From the NCBI GenBank assembly GCA_903813345.2, contig CAIIXF020000006.1:39273936-39337935 (forward strand): a stretch of 64,000 bases of DNA, read 5' to 3'. This DNA is from Owenia fusiformis. Lineage: Eukaryota; Annelida; Polychaeta; Sabellida; Oweniidae. Both the position numbers and the translations under genes were made by a program. The notes under the pieces were generated by a model. The model did not search any database and was not told the origin of the DNA. It saw only the letters and a list, made by a program, of their open reading frames with translations. This document shows positions 45,901-56,904 of the stretch, in pieces. How positions within the stretch are numbered: the first letter of the stretch is position 1; the number at the start of each line of letters is the position of its first letter.

Positions 45901-46531
45901 ATTAAGTAGCTCGTTTTAAAAAGATGCATATATGTTCGTTAAATATGTCAGATGTCGTTAAACTTAGCTCAATATATGTTAACTCTTGATTTGAATTTCA
46001 TTAAACAAATGTAATATTAAAATGATCTTGCCTTCAGATTTCAGGATATCTATTGAGTAAAAGATTCACCATTTTAACATAGAAAATCAAATTGTCTAAC
46101 TTTTTCAAATTCAATTGTATCTTGCCAAAACAAAATGGAGGTATCGGACATGATGTCAGTTTATTTTTTCCAATACTAAAACAGTTTTTTCCTTTACACT
46201 ACACACATATTATACGAATAATAATTCAAACATAAGGAGGCTTAACACTCCATGGAGTTTACGGTTGATACATTTTTGGAAGGGTGTAAATTGTATGTAA
46301 GAAAATTACAAAAATGGTTTTATATGAGGAACCCCAATGAAGATGGAGATTTGTGGATAATATAAAAAATGAACCCCTGGTCACCAAATCCTGGCTACGC
46401 CATTGCAAACATGACGAAAACTCAATGCCTGATCAAAAAATATTTCTATTCAAATATGGAACAAGAATAAATAAATCAAACTTTCATTTAACCCTTTACA
46501 TCATTGTCTCAACATTATTGGAATTATTCAA

Positions 46532-48535
46532 CTACATATCTTCCTTCATCTTAAAAGAACCTGCCACGTGTTTGTACTGTGCCGATTTGGCCCGCGACCG
46601 GGTCATTGTCAACCCAGTTTCTCGATCCTTATTCTTTTCTGCAACTCGTGCTATCATTCTCGCCACGTATTTTAGGTGCTCGGTCGTATAAACTCGTCTA
46701 GGAACGGCTAAGCGGATCAGATCCGAAGCATCGGGGCTAAATGATCCAATGTCCAAACACCTCACCCCACTCTCAATATACAACAATCCAGCGAAGGTTA
46801 ATCCTGGAAACTCATCAGATGGTATCTTTGGACATAGTTTATTAGCATTCAGGTAGATGGCGTGTCCTCCCGCTGGAAAGACACCCGGAACACCTTGCCT
46901 AATTAGTTCTTCTTCAAAGAACTTCAGATTAGCTCGACGATAACGTAGGTAGCTCTCATCCAGGACCTCATACAATCCAACGGCTACTGCTTCCAAATCC
47001 CGACCAGATAGTCCGCCGTATGTTATATGGCCTTCTGTAGCAATGACATACGGGACACATTGATCATAAAGATCTTCTGAATTCATGGCCAATACACCAC
47101 CTAAAATTGCAAATTCAAGAATATATGTTATATCATCAATACAATCAAATTCAAAGGGGAATCGTTCTACCTACATAAGGGTTATGTACTGGGGGGGTTT
47201 TGGATATGGGGTTTATCCAGAGGGAGATATGCATATCTACCTGAGGGACCGTAGGGACCGAAGGTAGATGTGCATATCTCACGAAGGATGAACCCTATAT
47301 CCAAACCGACCGTACATAACTGCTTTATCCTATTACCAAGTAGAGTTTTCTAATTTTCTTTCAATTTTTTTCAATTTTTTTTTATTTTTTCATTTTTTTC
47401 ACATTTTTCAATTTTTTTCATATTTTCAATTTTTTTCACATCTTCTCTTTTTTCAATTTTTCTTATTTTTTCAAATTTTGTTCGAAGCGGGAAGATATGC
47501 CCTGGAACGGGAGATATGGTGGGAGATATGGAGGTTCAGTATATCGAAACCTCAAAATCAGGTGGATACGGGATATATCTTACCAACTTATCTCCCTAAA
47601 ACTCTACTTGGCATAGGATAAATGCATTTATGTTGTCAGATAACATGCAGGAGTCATAACTTAATCGGTACACAAGCGTAAATACGTATTTAGTTTGGAT
47701 TCGCTCATTATCTCTAAAATGTTTTTTTTCTTTAAACAGTGCTAGCAGTGCCTGTCTTACCCATGGTGGAGTTGGCGTCTTTCTTTGCTGAAATCATACA
47801 ACCATCAGCGTATGAGAACATTTCTTTTGCAATTTCCCTTGGACTCATATCGCCATAGCCATCCTCTCTCTCCTTTACGAACCAAGAATTCTCTGCAAAT
47901 CTACATCCGTCTAGAATAAAGGGTATGCCATGAGCTTTGCAAACATAAGAAGCAGCCTTGATATTCGCCATGCTCACGGGTTGCCCTCGCATTTTGTTGT
48001 TCGTCACTGTTATCATAACAAGAGGAATTTCTTCACCCTTTTCTTCCAGTACTTCTTTTAGTTTATCGATATCCATATTCCCAGGAAAAGCAGCAGTGTC
48101 ATCAGTTACCATGGCCATATCCAGTGCAATGCCCTTATTCAGAGAAATATTTGTCTTCGTTGAGTCGTAGTGGTTGTTGTTCACAATAACAGAACCTTCT
48201 GTCACAAGTGCATTGAACAATACTTTCTCACACGCCCGCCCTTGATGCGCTGGTAGGACATATTTATAGCCAGTTATGTCTTGGACCGCACTCTGATAGC
48301 GTTCAAAACTGGCAGATCCAGCGTAGGACTCGTCGCCTAACATCATTGCAGACCATTGTTTTGTACTCATGGCGGAAAATCCAGAATCTGTTATCAGATC
48401 AATTGTTATATTTGAAGCTAACATTCTGTATGGGTTGAAATCTGCTTTCAAGATGGCATCCTTTCGTTCTTTCGCTGTGAGAAATGGTATTTCTTCAACA
48501 CTTTTAACACGATATGGCTCCATCCCCGGCTCCAT
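46532..48535 (-). CDS. tnaA-like: Tryptophanase (tryptophan indole-lyase), two exons, full length
   Basis: Exon 1 is 48535-47761 and exon 2 is 47100-46532. The intron has donor ATGG|GTAAGA and acceptor TTTTAG|GTGG, joining in phase to TMGGGVLAM. The 447-residue product is close to the bacterial 456-471. It is a PLP beta-eliminating lyase that converts tryptophan to indole, pyruvate and ammonia. Visible active-site features: DESYAGS (Tyr71), HQGR (97-100), LDGCRFAEN (Asp209 for the PLP nitrogen, Arg212), SAKKDA (PLP lysine probably Lys252) and DLIRLAVPR (Arg388, substrate carboxylate). Ile376 in DIGSF and His436 in YKHVAGSF occupy the positions that in E. coli tryptophanase are Ile396 and His463. 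Tyrosine phenol-lyase has Arg and Phe there, so tryptophanase is favoured. Exon GC is higher than in the surroundings. No N-terminal targeting signal is evident. Confidence 0.93.
47101..47760 (-). other. Tryptophanase intron with a palindrome and T-rich tract
   Basis: The intron is 660 bp long. An inverted repeat spans about 47190-47320, with arms like TGGATATGGGGTTTATCC and its mirror near GAACCCTATATCCA around a GGGACCGTAGGGACC loop. A TTTTTTCAATTTTTT tract lies at 47350-47470 (plus-strand reading). Confidence 0.8.
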
Positions 48536-48893
48536 TTTGCGTTGCCTGTTGCAGGTGCGTTGTGATATTTTCCTCCTCGAAACACTGTGTGAAATAAAGT
48601 AATTACTACTACATCCCGTATATATTTACTTATAGTTGGTAATTAAACACGAAAATCGCTTTAATAAACATTAATGGACACGTTTGTATTTATACGTTTA
48701 TATCTATTCGGTTATTTATGCGTATTTACCTTTAGCCAAGCTATTTTGTATCTTGCTTCATCAAGCTTCGGACCTATCCTCACCTTGATTCACCGCAAAT
48801 TATTAGCTATATCTCAAATTTGTCATATGAACCCACGGGACAGAACGTAGTGATTGAGCGTGGGAACCGACGATGGCTATTTTGGCCTTAACG
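48536..48893 (-). promoter_or_regulatory. Upstream region of tryptophanase
   Basis: A possible 5' UTR acceptor (TTTCACACAG, minus strand) lies about 60 bases before the ATG. The segment 48753-48876 is repeated inverted at 44376-44450 inside element 1. No TATA box was recognised with confidence. Confidence 0.4.
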
Positions 48894-50917
48894 CAGTGGC
48901 GTAGCCAGGATTTGGTGACCGGGGGTTCTATTTTTATGCTATTCACAAATCCCCCCCCCCCCTTCATTAGGGTTCCTAAAAAAATGCAATTTGTACAATT
49001 ACACTCCCTCCAAAAGTTTGGCTATCCTAATTAACCCATTGGCTTATGTATTAAAGCACCTTTAAGTTTGAAATCTTATTTGTAAAGAAAAAACTATTTT
49101 GGAAGAGGAAATATAATTCATTTTAATACCTTCATTAAGTAGACAATTGAATTTTATTTAACAAAAATGATGTCTTTATTTACGTTAAGCAAAGTCTGAA
49201 GGTAATAGGCTTTATCAAGAAACCTCTCCCATTGAAATAACACAGGACGTAAAAATGATTTTCAAAAATGACCTTGTAGCTTTGTAACTTTAATGTTCAC
49301 AAAGTAAAATAAACAGGCAACGCGCAAAAAAGTCAAACAACTTATAATTAATTTTCTGCATCAAAATATATTTCGGTGAATCTTTTAGTGATTACATTCT
49401 GAAATCTGATTTGCCCCGAATAAACCATTATTTCGTCTGATTTCTGGAAGACTCTGGAGCATAAATTGTTTCCAAGGAATATCAACTATTTCGCACAATT
49501 TATTCTTTAACTTAAGCTACTTCATCTAGGACAAAATAAATCACCTCATGCAATGGCTTATCACTATTTTTCAGGAATTTTGTTGGAAGCCAGTTCGGAT
49601 CAAATGCAAGGTTATTGAAATTGGCGCAAACACTCTATACTCCGAAAGATCGTCTTCTACGATAACTTTTCACAACGTTTACACGAAGGCTTTGTAAACT
49701 ATCCAGGATGGTTGTATTGCTTGAATCTGGGGTAACAAAATTACAAGCAACATGTATAATTGACCTACCAATCCATTCCTTACAATATCAAATACAATAT
49801 CTCCCAAAAAAATCACAAATAATTCATTTCACAGCGTTTTGAATAAATTGGTGAAGTTATTATTGATTCAAAGTGCAAAAATGAGTGAAAAATGTTTAAA
49901 TTCTCCCAAATAATTAAAATGGTAACCGTTTTTATAGAAAAATAATACATTATTGTAAAAATCGTTAGTTTTCCTGGAATAAAGTATGCACTTTTGTGAT
50001 TTTTAGAAAATAGTCATGAAAAGGAAAGACATGAGCCAGAAATATTCTAAAATTGAAACAATTTTTTGTTTAGCCTGCTCTGATTCTCTCTTTAACATGA
50101 AAATGGAGAGCAAGTAAACTGGAACGATAAAAAATTGAATTCTATAGAATCTCTTAGATGAGTGGAATGTATCTGAAAAAAAAATCATTTTTTCCAATGA
50201 TTGATTTTTCTTTGGAAAAGTGATGGGTAAATAAATACTAAACAAATGAAAGAATAAATAAACGATATACGCTTTTAAATAATTCATTTCACAGCGTTTT
50301 GAATTATTTAACGCGGGGACTTGCCAGCCTCAGGGACGTCCCAAGAAATATTTTAAATTTTATTTAAATAAAACAAAACAAAGATGTACACATTTGAAAG
50401 AACATGTGTTTCATCAATATTACGACTATTCCAGATATTTATTCGTCAATGTTCATCATCGGAGTATGGGACGTCAATAACTTCGTATTGGACCAGAACT
50501 GGCTTAAAACAAAATTCCTTCAAAGGACTGATTTAGCCATTGCCGATTGCCCAAGATGGGTTATTTTGTCCGAGAAGAAGCAGCTTTTAAGTTAATTGTG
50601 CGAATTTATTGTTATTTTTAAATGTAAAATCTCATGCTCTGGGGTCTTCCCAAAATTAAATCTCACCCCGTGCCTAAGGTTGCCAAACGTTTTGAGGGAA
50701 GTGCAACTTCACTATGACATGTTTTTAGCGAAATGAGGCTCTCGTGTTCACCATAACAAAATTATATCTATTCATTTACTGCTCATATATGTAGTTTTCA
50801 AATAGCACAGTGATTAAATGTTTCTGGTTATATGCATTTTTTCGCAAAATGATATTTTTGGAAATCCTGACCGGGGGTTCGTTCGAACCCACCGAACCCC
50901 CGCTGGCTACGGCTATG
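48894..50917. mobile_element. Foldback element 2 (CAGTGGCGTAGCCAGG ... GCTGGCTACGGCTATG), right of tryptophanase
   Basis: The inner blocks near the left end (CTCCAAAAGTTTGGC, ATTTCGCACAA, CTACTTCATC; 48990-49530) reappear inverted near the right end (50580-50700). This is the same family as element 1 but in the opposite overall orientation. No transposase is seen. Confidence 0.65.
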
Positions 50918-51309
50918 TGATCGAAGTTATCTTGTGCTATAAAAAAGCAATTTAAAAGATGAAAAAGTATCAAATTTCGGCTCGCTACAATTCTCCAACA
51001 CAGTGGCGTGACCTAACACGACCTTTTAATGTTAGTGCTGACAGCTTAATGTTCAATTAGGTTAATAAGTTTAATATGGAAATAGGGCGCTTCAATCAAC
51101 TGAGGGATATACCCTGTATCAAAAATCGAGCATTCAATAACTGATTTTTTCTACATTGTAAATAATGAGGGTTTTTAGTCAAGTCCCCTGGCTCAGTATC
51201 TACTCTCTGATTTTTTGACGTTGTAGATACCACTCACTCACTCCAGATATCAATTATATTCCTGCATGTTATCTACCTATAACACTACTAAGTATGAAAT
51301 AATAGTATT
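50918..51309. other. Unit 1/unit 2 junction region, no gene seen
   Basis: AT-rich DNA between the foldback element and the point where similarity to the INPP5E-like intron begins. Confidence 0.5.
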
Positions 51310-51692
51310 TCACCCCAAATAGTGATTAGTTATTGAACAGTGATTACGTCATTAACAAGGACAAATATCAACAGACTGTTTGTAAAGGATATAAGCCCTG
51401 AGGACTTCATACATTGTGGATGATTTATTCCACTTTTGTCTTGTTTCCAGACCTTTGCATGAGTGCGGCGGCTCAAATGTCATATATTTCTCCCTTCTTT
51501 TAACCTTTTTATGAAGGCTGATATCATATCCATTGAATTATTCAAAAATAATTTTATTTTTCAGACCTTATATTCCAACATTTCCAAGAAGGCCACATCA
51601 ACATCAAGCCAACCTATAAGTATGATGTTGGAACTGATGAATATGATTCATCACCTAAAATGAGAACACCTTCTTATACAGTGAGTACTATT

Positions 51693-51884
51693 GCAGGCCC
51701 ATAGCCAGGGTGGTTCGCAGGGTTCGGGCAAACCTCCCCCCCCGGCCAAATTTTTTTTCAAAATCATGCAGTTTTTCACCATTTTGAGCACTTCTCAAGT
51801 GATTTTAAATTGTCAAATGTGAACCCTCCCCTGGAAATTTTCGAAAAGCTGAACCCCCCTGGCAAATCCTGGCTACGGGCCTGT
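51693..51884. mobile_element. CAGGCCCATAGCC MITE, unit 2 only
   Basis: Lies in the intron after the duplicated exon 51565-51680. Flanked by TATTG on both sides, and absent from the matching intron of unit 1 (about 21750). It is therefore younger than the duplication. Confidence 0.8.
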
Positions 51885-52550
51885 ATTGGAATACTATAGA
51901 AGATTTAGGTTGAGTCATATAGGTAAATGCAGTACGTTTCGACAATAGAAAGTGCAAACTAAAACTGATGGCTTTAACAAATTCACAACAGAATTCACGA
52001 TCGTCAATTTTTATATTTGAAAACACATAACTTCAGTAAATGTGAAACATCAATGCAAAAATAGTTTGCATTTATGTACTCTTCAACTCATAAAATAATT
52101 GTTGGTTTTTCAGGACCGCATATTGTACAGGTCTAAGAAGAAGCATGCGATAAGCTGCCTTCACTATGACTCCGCAAACAGTATAAAGGTGTCTGACCAT
52201 AGACCGGTGTATGGACTCTATGAGGTTTCCTTGAAGCCTGGGATTGATAGGTAAGCAAATGTGAAATAATTCATAATCAACTAAATATAAGCATTTTTCA
52301 TTTTTAAAATAATAACTAAATAGAAGCATGTATGGTATTTATTTATTTTATTTATTCATATGACCAGGAAGTGGAATAGCTCGCTAAATAATAATTCAAA
52401 GAAGAGAGCTTTTCAAAAATGTGCTAAAATTGCCCTTACAAAATCAATTTAAACTTTGCATATATTCTCACAATATGCTATTTCAAACAAGCAATCTTTT
52501 CAAATAGTGTACCAATGTGTGTTTCCTTTACTGTGGTCTTATAATCGCCT

Positions 52551-53250
52551 GAATGCTATATCTGTATGTTTTCAGTATACCCCTATGTGCAGGCCAGTTT
52601 GAATGCTATATCTGTATGTTTTCAGTATATCCCTATGTGCAGGCCAGTTTGAATGCTATATCTGTATGTTTTCAGTATACCCCTATGTGCAGGCCAGTTT
52701 GAATGCTATATCTTTATGTTTTCAGTATACCTCTATGTGCAGGCCAGTTTGAATGCTATATCTGTATGTTTTCAGTATACCACTATGCGCAGGCCAGTTT
52801 GAATGCTATATCTGTATGTTTTCAGTGTACCCCTATGTGCAGGCCAGTTTGAATGCAATATCTGTATGTTTTCAGTATACCCCTATGTGCAGGCCAGTTT
52901 GAATGCTATATCTGTATGTTTTCAGTATACCCCTATGTGCAGGCCAGTTTGAATGCTATATCTGTATGTTTTCAGTATACCTCTATGTGCAGGCCAGTTT
53001 GAATGCCATATCTGTATGTTTTCAGTATACCTCTATGTGCAGGCCAGTTTGAATGCTATATCTGTATGTGTTCAGTATACCTCTATGTGCAGGCCAGTTT
53101 GAATGCTATATCTGTATGTTTTCAGTATACCTCTATGTACAGGCCAGTTTGAATGCCATATCTGTATGTTTTCAGTATACCCCTATGTGCAGGCCAGTTT
53201 GAATGCTATATCTTTATGTTTTCAGTATACCCCTATGTGCAGGCCAGTTT
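52551..53250 (+). repeat. 50-bp splice-acceptor minisatellite, unit 2 copy, 14 units
   Basis: Same 50-bp unit as 22421-23220, but 14 instead of 16 copies and a different pattern of variants. The array existed before the segmental duplication and has changed in length since. Confidence 0.93.
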
Positions 53251-54422
53251 GATAGAGACATCTATGTGGAAGGTATTCACGTCTTCTATTCCACTTATGT
53301 ATTGTAATTTTTCTCTATCGATTTAAGTCCATATTTGGTCATTTAATGATTTTTCACAATATCCTTACTGTTCAATGTCTTAAAGACAAAACTAAGAAGT
53401 GCAAATGATTATATCAATAATATTTGAATATCATGTCAGGAGTTCAATAAATAAATACAAATATGCATATGGCACACAGTTAAAATATCTGTAGCTAGTT
53501 CAAAGTTTTGAAATATTTTTTATAATAAGACATAGGCACATTCATACCAACTATGAACAAGATTGGTCCATTATTCTCACAATTAGATATATTTGTGCAA
53601 AACTTTTTGAACAATCCTAGTATATTTTTTTTTCAGCAATGCGCAGAAGAGCCACACATTTGGACTCTAAGAAAAAATCATCAAAGAATAGTTCTGTATG
53701 CAGTATCCAGTGATCATAAATGGCATCCTTTGGTGCATTGATATACAATGGTGCATTGCTATACAATAGTGCATTGTAATACAATAGTGCATTTTTATTA
53801 TACAACTATGCATTGTTTCACAATAGTGCATTGTCATACAATTATGTATTGTGATAAATGTAAATTGATCCAGTTGCAATCCAGAAAGCCTTTATACCTC
53901 TTCCTAGCACATGAATATGTTTGAGTGTTTGAGTTGGCATCTCCCACCTATATATCTTTTTAAAGCTGGTAATTTATCGTATTTTGAACTGGATTGAGCT
54001 AGGTGCTATCATTATACAATACTTATTGTAACATGGACACTTTATATATATGTACAGACTACATACTGATCTCAATTTTTAAATGCTGTTTTTGTCAATT
54101 CTTACCGACCACAAATAATACTCAAAATTATGTAAATATTGAATTAATTATATTTTAGCCTTAAGTCAGAAGATATGCTCTCTTTTTAGAGCCTCATTTT
54201 CAGTTAGTTATTTACACTCCCCTCCAAATGCTTCGCAACCTCTTTATATTGGTGATTTTAACAATTGATTAATTGTTCCAAATACCTCTTAACCGGTATT
54301 ATACAGTTGACTAAAATGTCACAATTTCACATGTCACAAAAAGTCCCAGGGATTTTTCCAAGGGGGAGATGGGTCTCCACCATCATTGCTTGCAGAATGA
54401 CAAACAAAATATCACTGTATTA

Positions 54423-54613
54423 AGGCCTGTAGCCAGGGGGGGTTCGCAGGGTCGACCCCCCCCCCCTGGCCAAAAATTCTTTCAAAATCATGCAGTTTTT
54501 CACCATTTTGAACACTTCTTAAGTGATTTTAGCCATATTTGGGCCAAATTTTCAAATGTGAACCCCTCCCTGGAACCCCCCCCCCCATTGGCAAATCCTG
54601 GCTACTGGCCTGG
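54423..54613. mobile_element. AGGCCTGTAGCCAGG MITE, unit 2 only
   Basis: Inverted ends of the same family, flanked by TATT. Unit 1 has no insertion at the matching place (about 24870). Confidence 0.75.
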
Positions 54614-54829
54614 TATTCAAATTTGTACCCCCTGGAATATTTTCAAAAACTGAATTACCCTCACCCTTTGCTACAGGTCTGAACTATTATTCAATTGTGA
54701 CTTGTGGTTGCCAAACTTATACAGGGGAGTGTATGTGTAATGTACCAGTAATGTTTGAATCAATTCTATACGTAAAATTGTATAATATAAATATATTTAT
54801 TGTACAATATGTTGTATCTTTGTACAGTG

Positions 54830-55025
54830 TACAGATTTTAATTTGTTGATATCATGTTGATGTTTTTATAATATAAGCTCAAAAGGAGGGGTATATACCC
54901 CAGAATTCATAGGTGAATATTTCTCATACACCGATAAACCTCTTGAGGTACATCTAAACATAGAGATAGATAGGTACAGCTATGGATTCTGGAGTATTTC
55001 CTCGTCTTGAGCTCAAATTTATTTT
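54830..55025. mobile_element. ~200-bp palindromic insertion, unit 2 only
   Basis: Unit 1 reads straight through (GTATCTTTTTATTA... at 25067). Unit 2 has extra DNA with inverted GAGCTCAA...CCAGAATTCATAG and CTATGGATTCTGG...GAGCTC. Confidence 0.55.
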
Positions 55026-55259
55026 CTATTAACTTCCAAAAATGAGATAAAAGATCAGTAAGTGTGAAAAAATTAGAAAAATGATTCAATTTTTATTGGC
55101 CCACCCTGTATATTTCCTAGAAAATTATGAAATTTACATGTATTTTAAAGTTTACAGTTTGGACCACCCTGTATTGATTTAATGCCATACTTAAAGCTGC
55201 TGAATTTTAGAAATGAATTTTATTGAGTAATTGAATGCTGTTTAAACGTCTTTTTTAAA

Positions 55260-55432
55260 GCAGGCCTGTAGCCAGGGGGGGGGGGTTCGGGCGTTTCTTT
55301 CAAAATCATGCAGTTTATCTCAGTTCTGACTATTTTTTGAGTGATTTTTGGCCAAATTTGCCAAAGTGAACCCCATCCTAGATTTTTTGGGAAAGTGAAC
55401 CCTCCTTGGAAAATTCTGGCTACGGGCCTTTA
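55260..55432. mobile_element. CAGGCCTGTAGCC MITE, unit 2 counterpart of 25337-25522
   Basis: Present at the same position in both duplication units. Confidence 0.75.
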
Positions 55433-55823
55433 AAGTGTCTCAAATCTACCCATTTTGTTCAGTAATGGAAAAGGGGAAGCAGGTTTGAAATCGTGATTGG
55501 AGTCAAGCTATAGCCGGGTTCAAACTTCTTTCAAAATCAGAATTTATAAATATGCATGTAATATGAGCTCGGAAATGAATTCTTCTTGCCGCCACCTATT
55601 ATTTACTCTCACAAAATCTTTTTCTTTACATTTATTCAATATTTATGGATAAATACAGAATTCAGAGATAAACTGTGAGGAGATTCAAGTCAATCTTACA
55701 ATATTAGTAAAGAAACATAGGACGACATCAATGGTGACGTACAATTGTTGAATTTTAGATGTAGAGAAATGACAGTATTTTTGTTATTGTAATTTTTTTA
55801 GAAATTGTTGGCTTTGTAATATA

Positions 55824-56902
55824 CAGGGTGTCCGGAAAGTAAAGATACAAATGCTCTCATTTTAAGAGAATTACATGTTATGAGGTGAAATTGCTCCAGA
55901 ATGTAGAATGCCATTATAGCAATATATCCAGTAACGGTCATGGCTTTTAGTTTTAAAATGAAAAAGTTATAGTAGTTATGGTAACGGGAGTCAAGGGTAT
56001 GTGGAGCAACGTCACAAATGTGTTTTACAAATCTCTTTCCTGCTCATAGCATCTTGGCATTCTTCCATTTATTCCTATATTACATCAAATTATGTACTAC
56101 AACAGCATAAGGATTAGTACCGTAACATTATTTGATCTCTTCATATAACTACTATCATTGAATATTCAATATTTTCCCCATTATCTAAACATTTTTGGTG
56201 CATCTTGACCGCCGATTCAAAGACTTGACAAAATCATTGCTGTCCGTCTCTCAAATTGCTTATAGCATTGACTTCCAGCTGAGACTCATTTTGTATGTTG
56301 AACTTCTTACAAATATTGCTTTCAGATGGTCATAAGGTAGAAATCAAAAAAGGCTCTATCAGGTGAATATGGGGCATTGTATAGAAAGGTTTAATGTCAA
56401 GACCATCCATTGTAAGAATTGTTTTCTTTGCTTTTAGAATGGGTGTATTATGGAGATACAATATTGACTTTCCAACTAAATCCAGAGGCTGTTTTTTCTA
56501 AACACTTGTATGATATTTCTTTGATTATACTGGTTAGTGAAATAAAATAGTTCTGATATGTAACGATGACATCATTTTATAAAAGAAAAAACTATGGCAG
56601 TAATAATACAAACAACAAACAAAAATTAGCAAAACATTGATAGAAAATACGACAAAAAACGCTGTTTCAGATAATTGTATTTTAGCAATTTTTGACATTT
56701 TAGCGATGTTCTGGAACTGCTCCGCATACCCCTCACAGCCATGACCATAACAACCGTAACTTGAACACGTTAAGACTATATGTGATGAAAGTTGGAAGAT
56801 ATATTATAATAATCTTCCTCTACAATCTGTAGCAGTTTCATTTCAAAAGACCCAAATCTCTTAAAACAAGAGCATTTGTATCTTTACTTTCCGGACACCC
56901 TG
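55824..56902 (-). mobile_element. Tc1/mariner-type element, inactive, unit 2 only
   Basis: Perfect inverted ends CAGGGTGTCCGGAAAGTAAA, flanked by TA (55822-55823 and 56903-56904). The empty site is in unit 1 at 25920-25932. The minus strand holds a frameshifted mariner transposase remnant (about 56160-56480), including a SPDRAFFDFYLM-like stretch in place of the usual YSPDLAPCDFFLFP. Confidence 0.88.
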
Positions 56903-56904
56903 TA

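Larger units (their letters stand above)
41904..46404. mobile_element. Foldback element 1 (CATAGCCGTAG ... CTGGCTACGCCA), left of tryptophanase, with nested insertions
   Basis: The left end resembles, in inverse order, the right end of the element at 48894-50917. They share ACCGGGGG...GGTTCG, the AAAAGTCTGGCAACCTAAG / AAACGTTTGGCAACCTTAG block, TTCGCACAA and GCTGCTTC. The right end (CCTGGTCACCAAATCCTGGC at about 46377-46396) mirrors the left end of that other element. A mariner (42836-43886) and another element (44490-45900) are nested inside. Limits are approximate. Confidence 0.6.
21330..51310. repeat. Large tandem segmental duplication, unit 1
   Basis: The order of sequence from the INPP5E-like intron after 21116 through the EF-hand gene to about 42000 reappears from about 51310 to the window end at roughly 90-97% identity by eye. 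If it is a simple tandem event, unit 1 extends to 51310 and so includes the tryptophanase gene. Confidence 0.85.
51565..53713 (+). pseudogene. Orphan 3' part of the INPP5E-like gene (last four exons)
   Basis: Exons 51565-51680, 52114-52250, 53226-53272 and 53637-53713 match the last four exons of the 16905-23697 gene. All splice sites are intact and there are no stops before the shared CaaX end (CSIQ). The catalytic RTPSYTDRILY and SDHRPVYG motifs are kept, but exons with the WMGDLNFR metal-binding motif are missing upstream. The copy therefore cannot make a full enzyme unless spliced to other exons. The substitutions seen are few and mild (for example GRINF to GHINI, LDTR to LDSK), so the copy is young. 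Trans-unit transcripts reading from the upstream gene remain possible. Confidence 0.85.

Noticed and set aside
46532-48535. Bacterial contamination as the source of the tryptophanase gene
   Set aside because: A canonical GT-AG intron splits the gene in phase, and the flanks are the same repeat families as elsewhere in the window.
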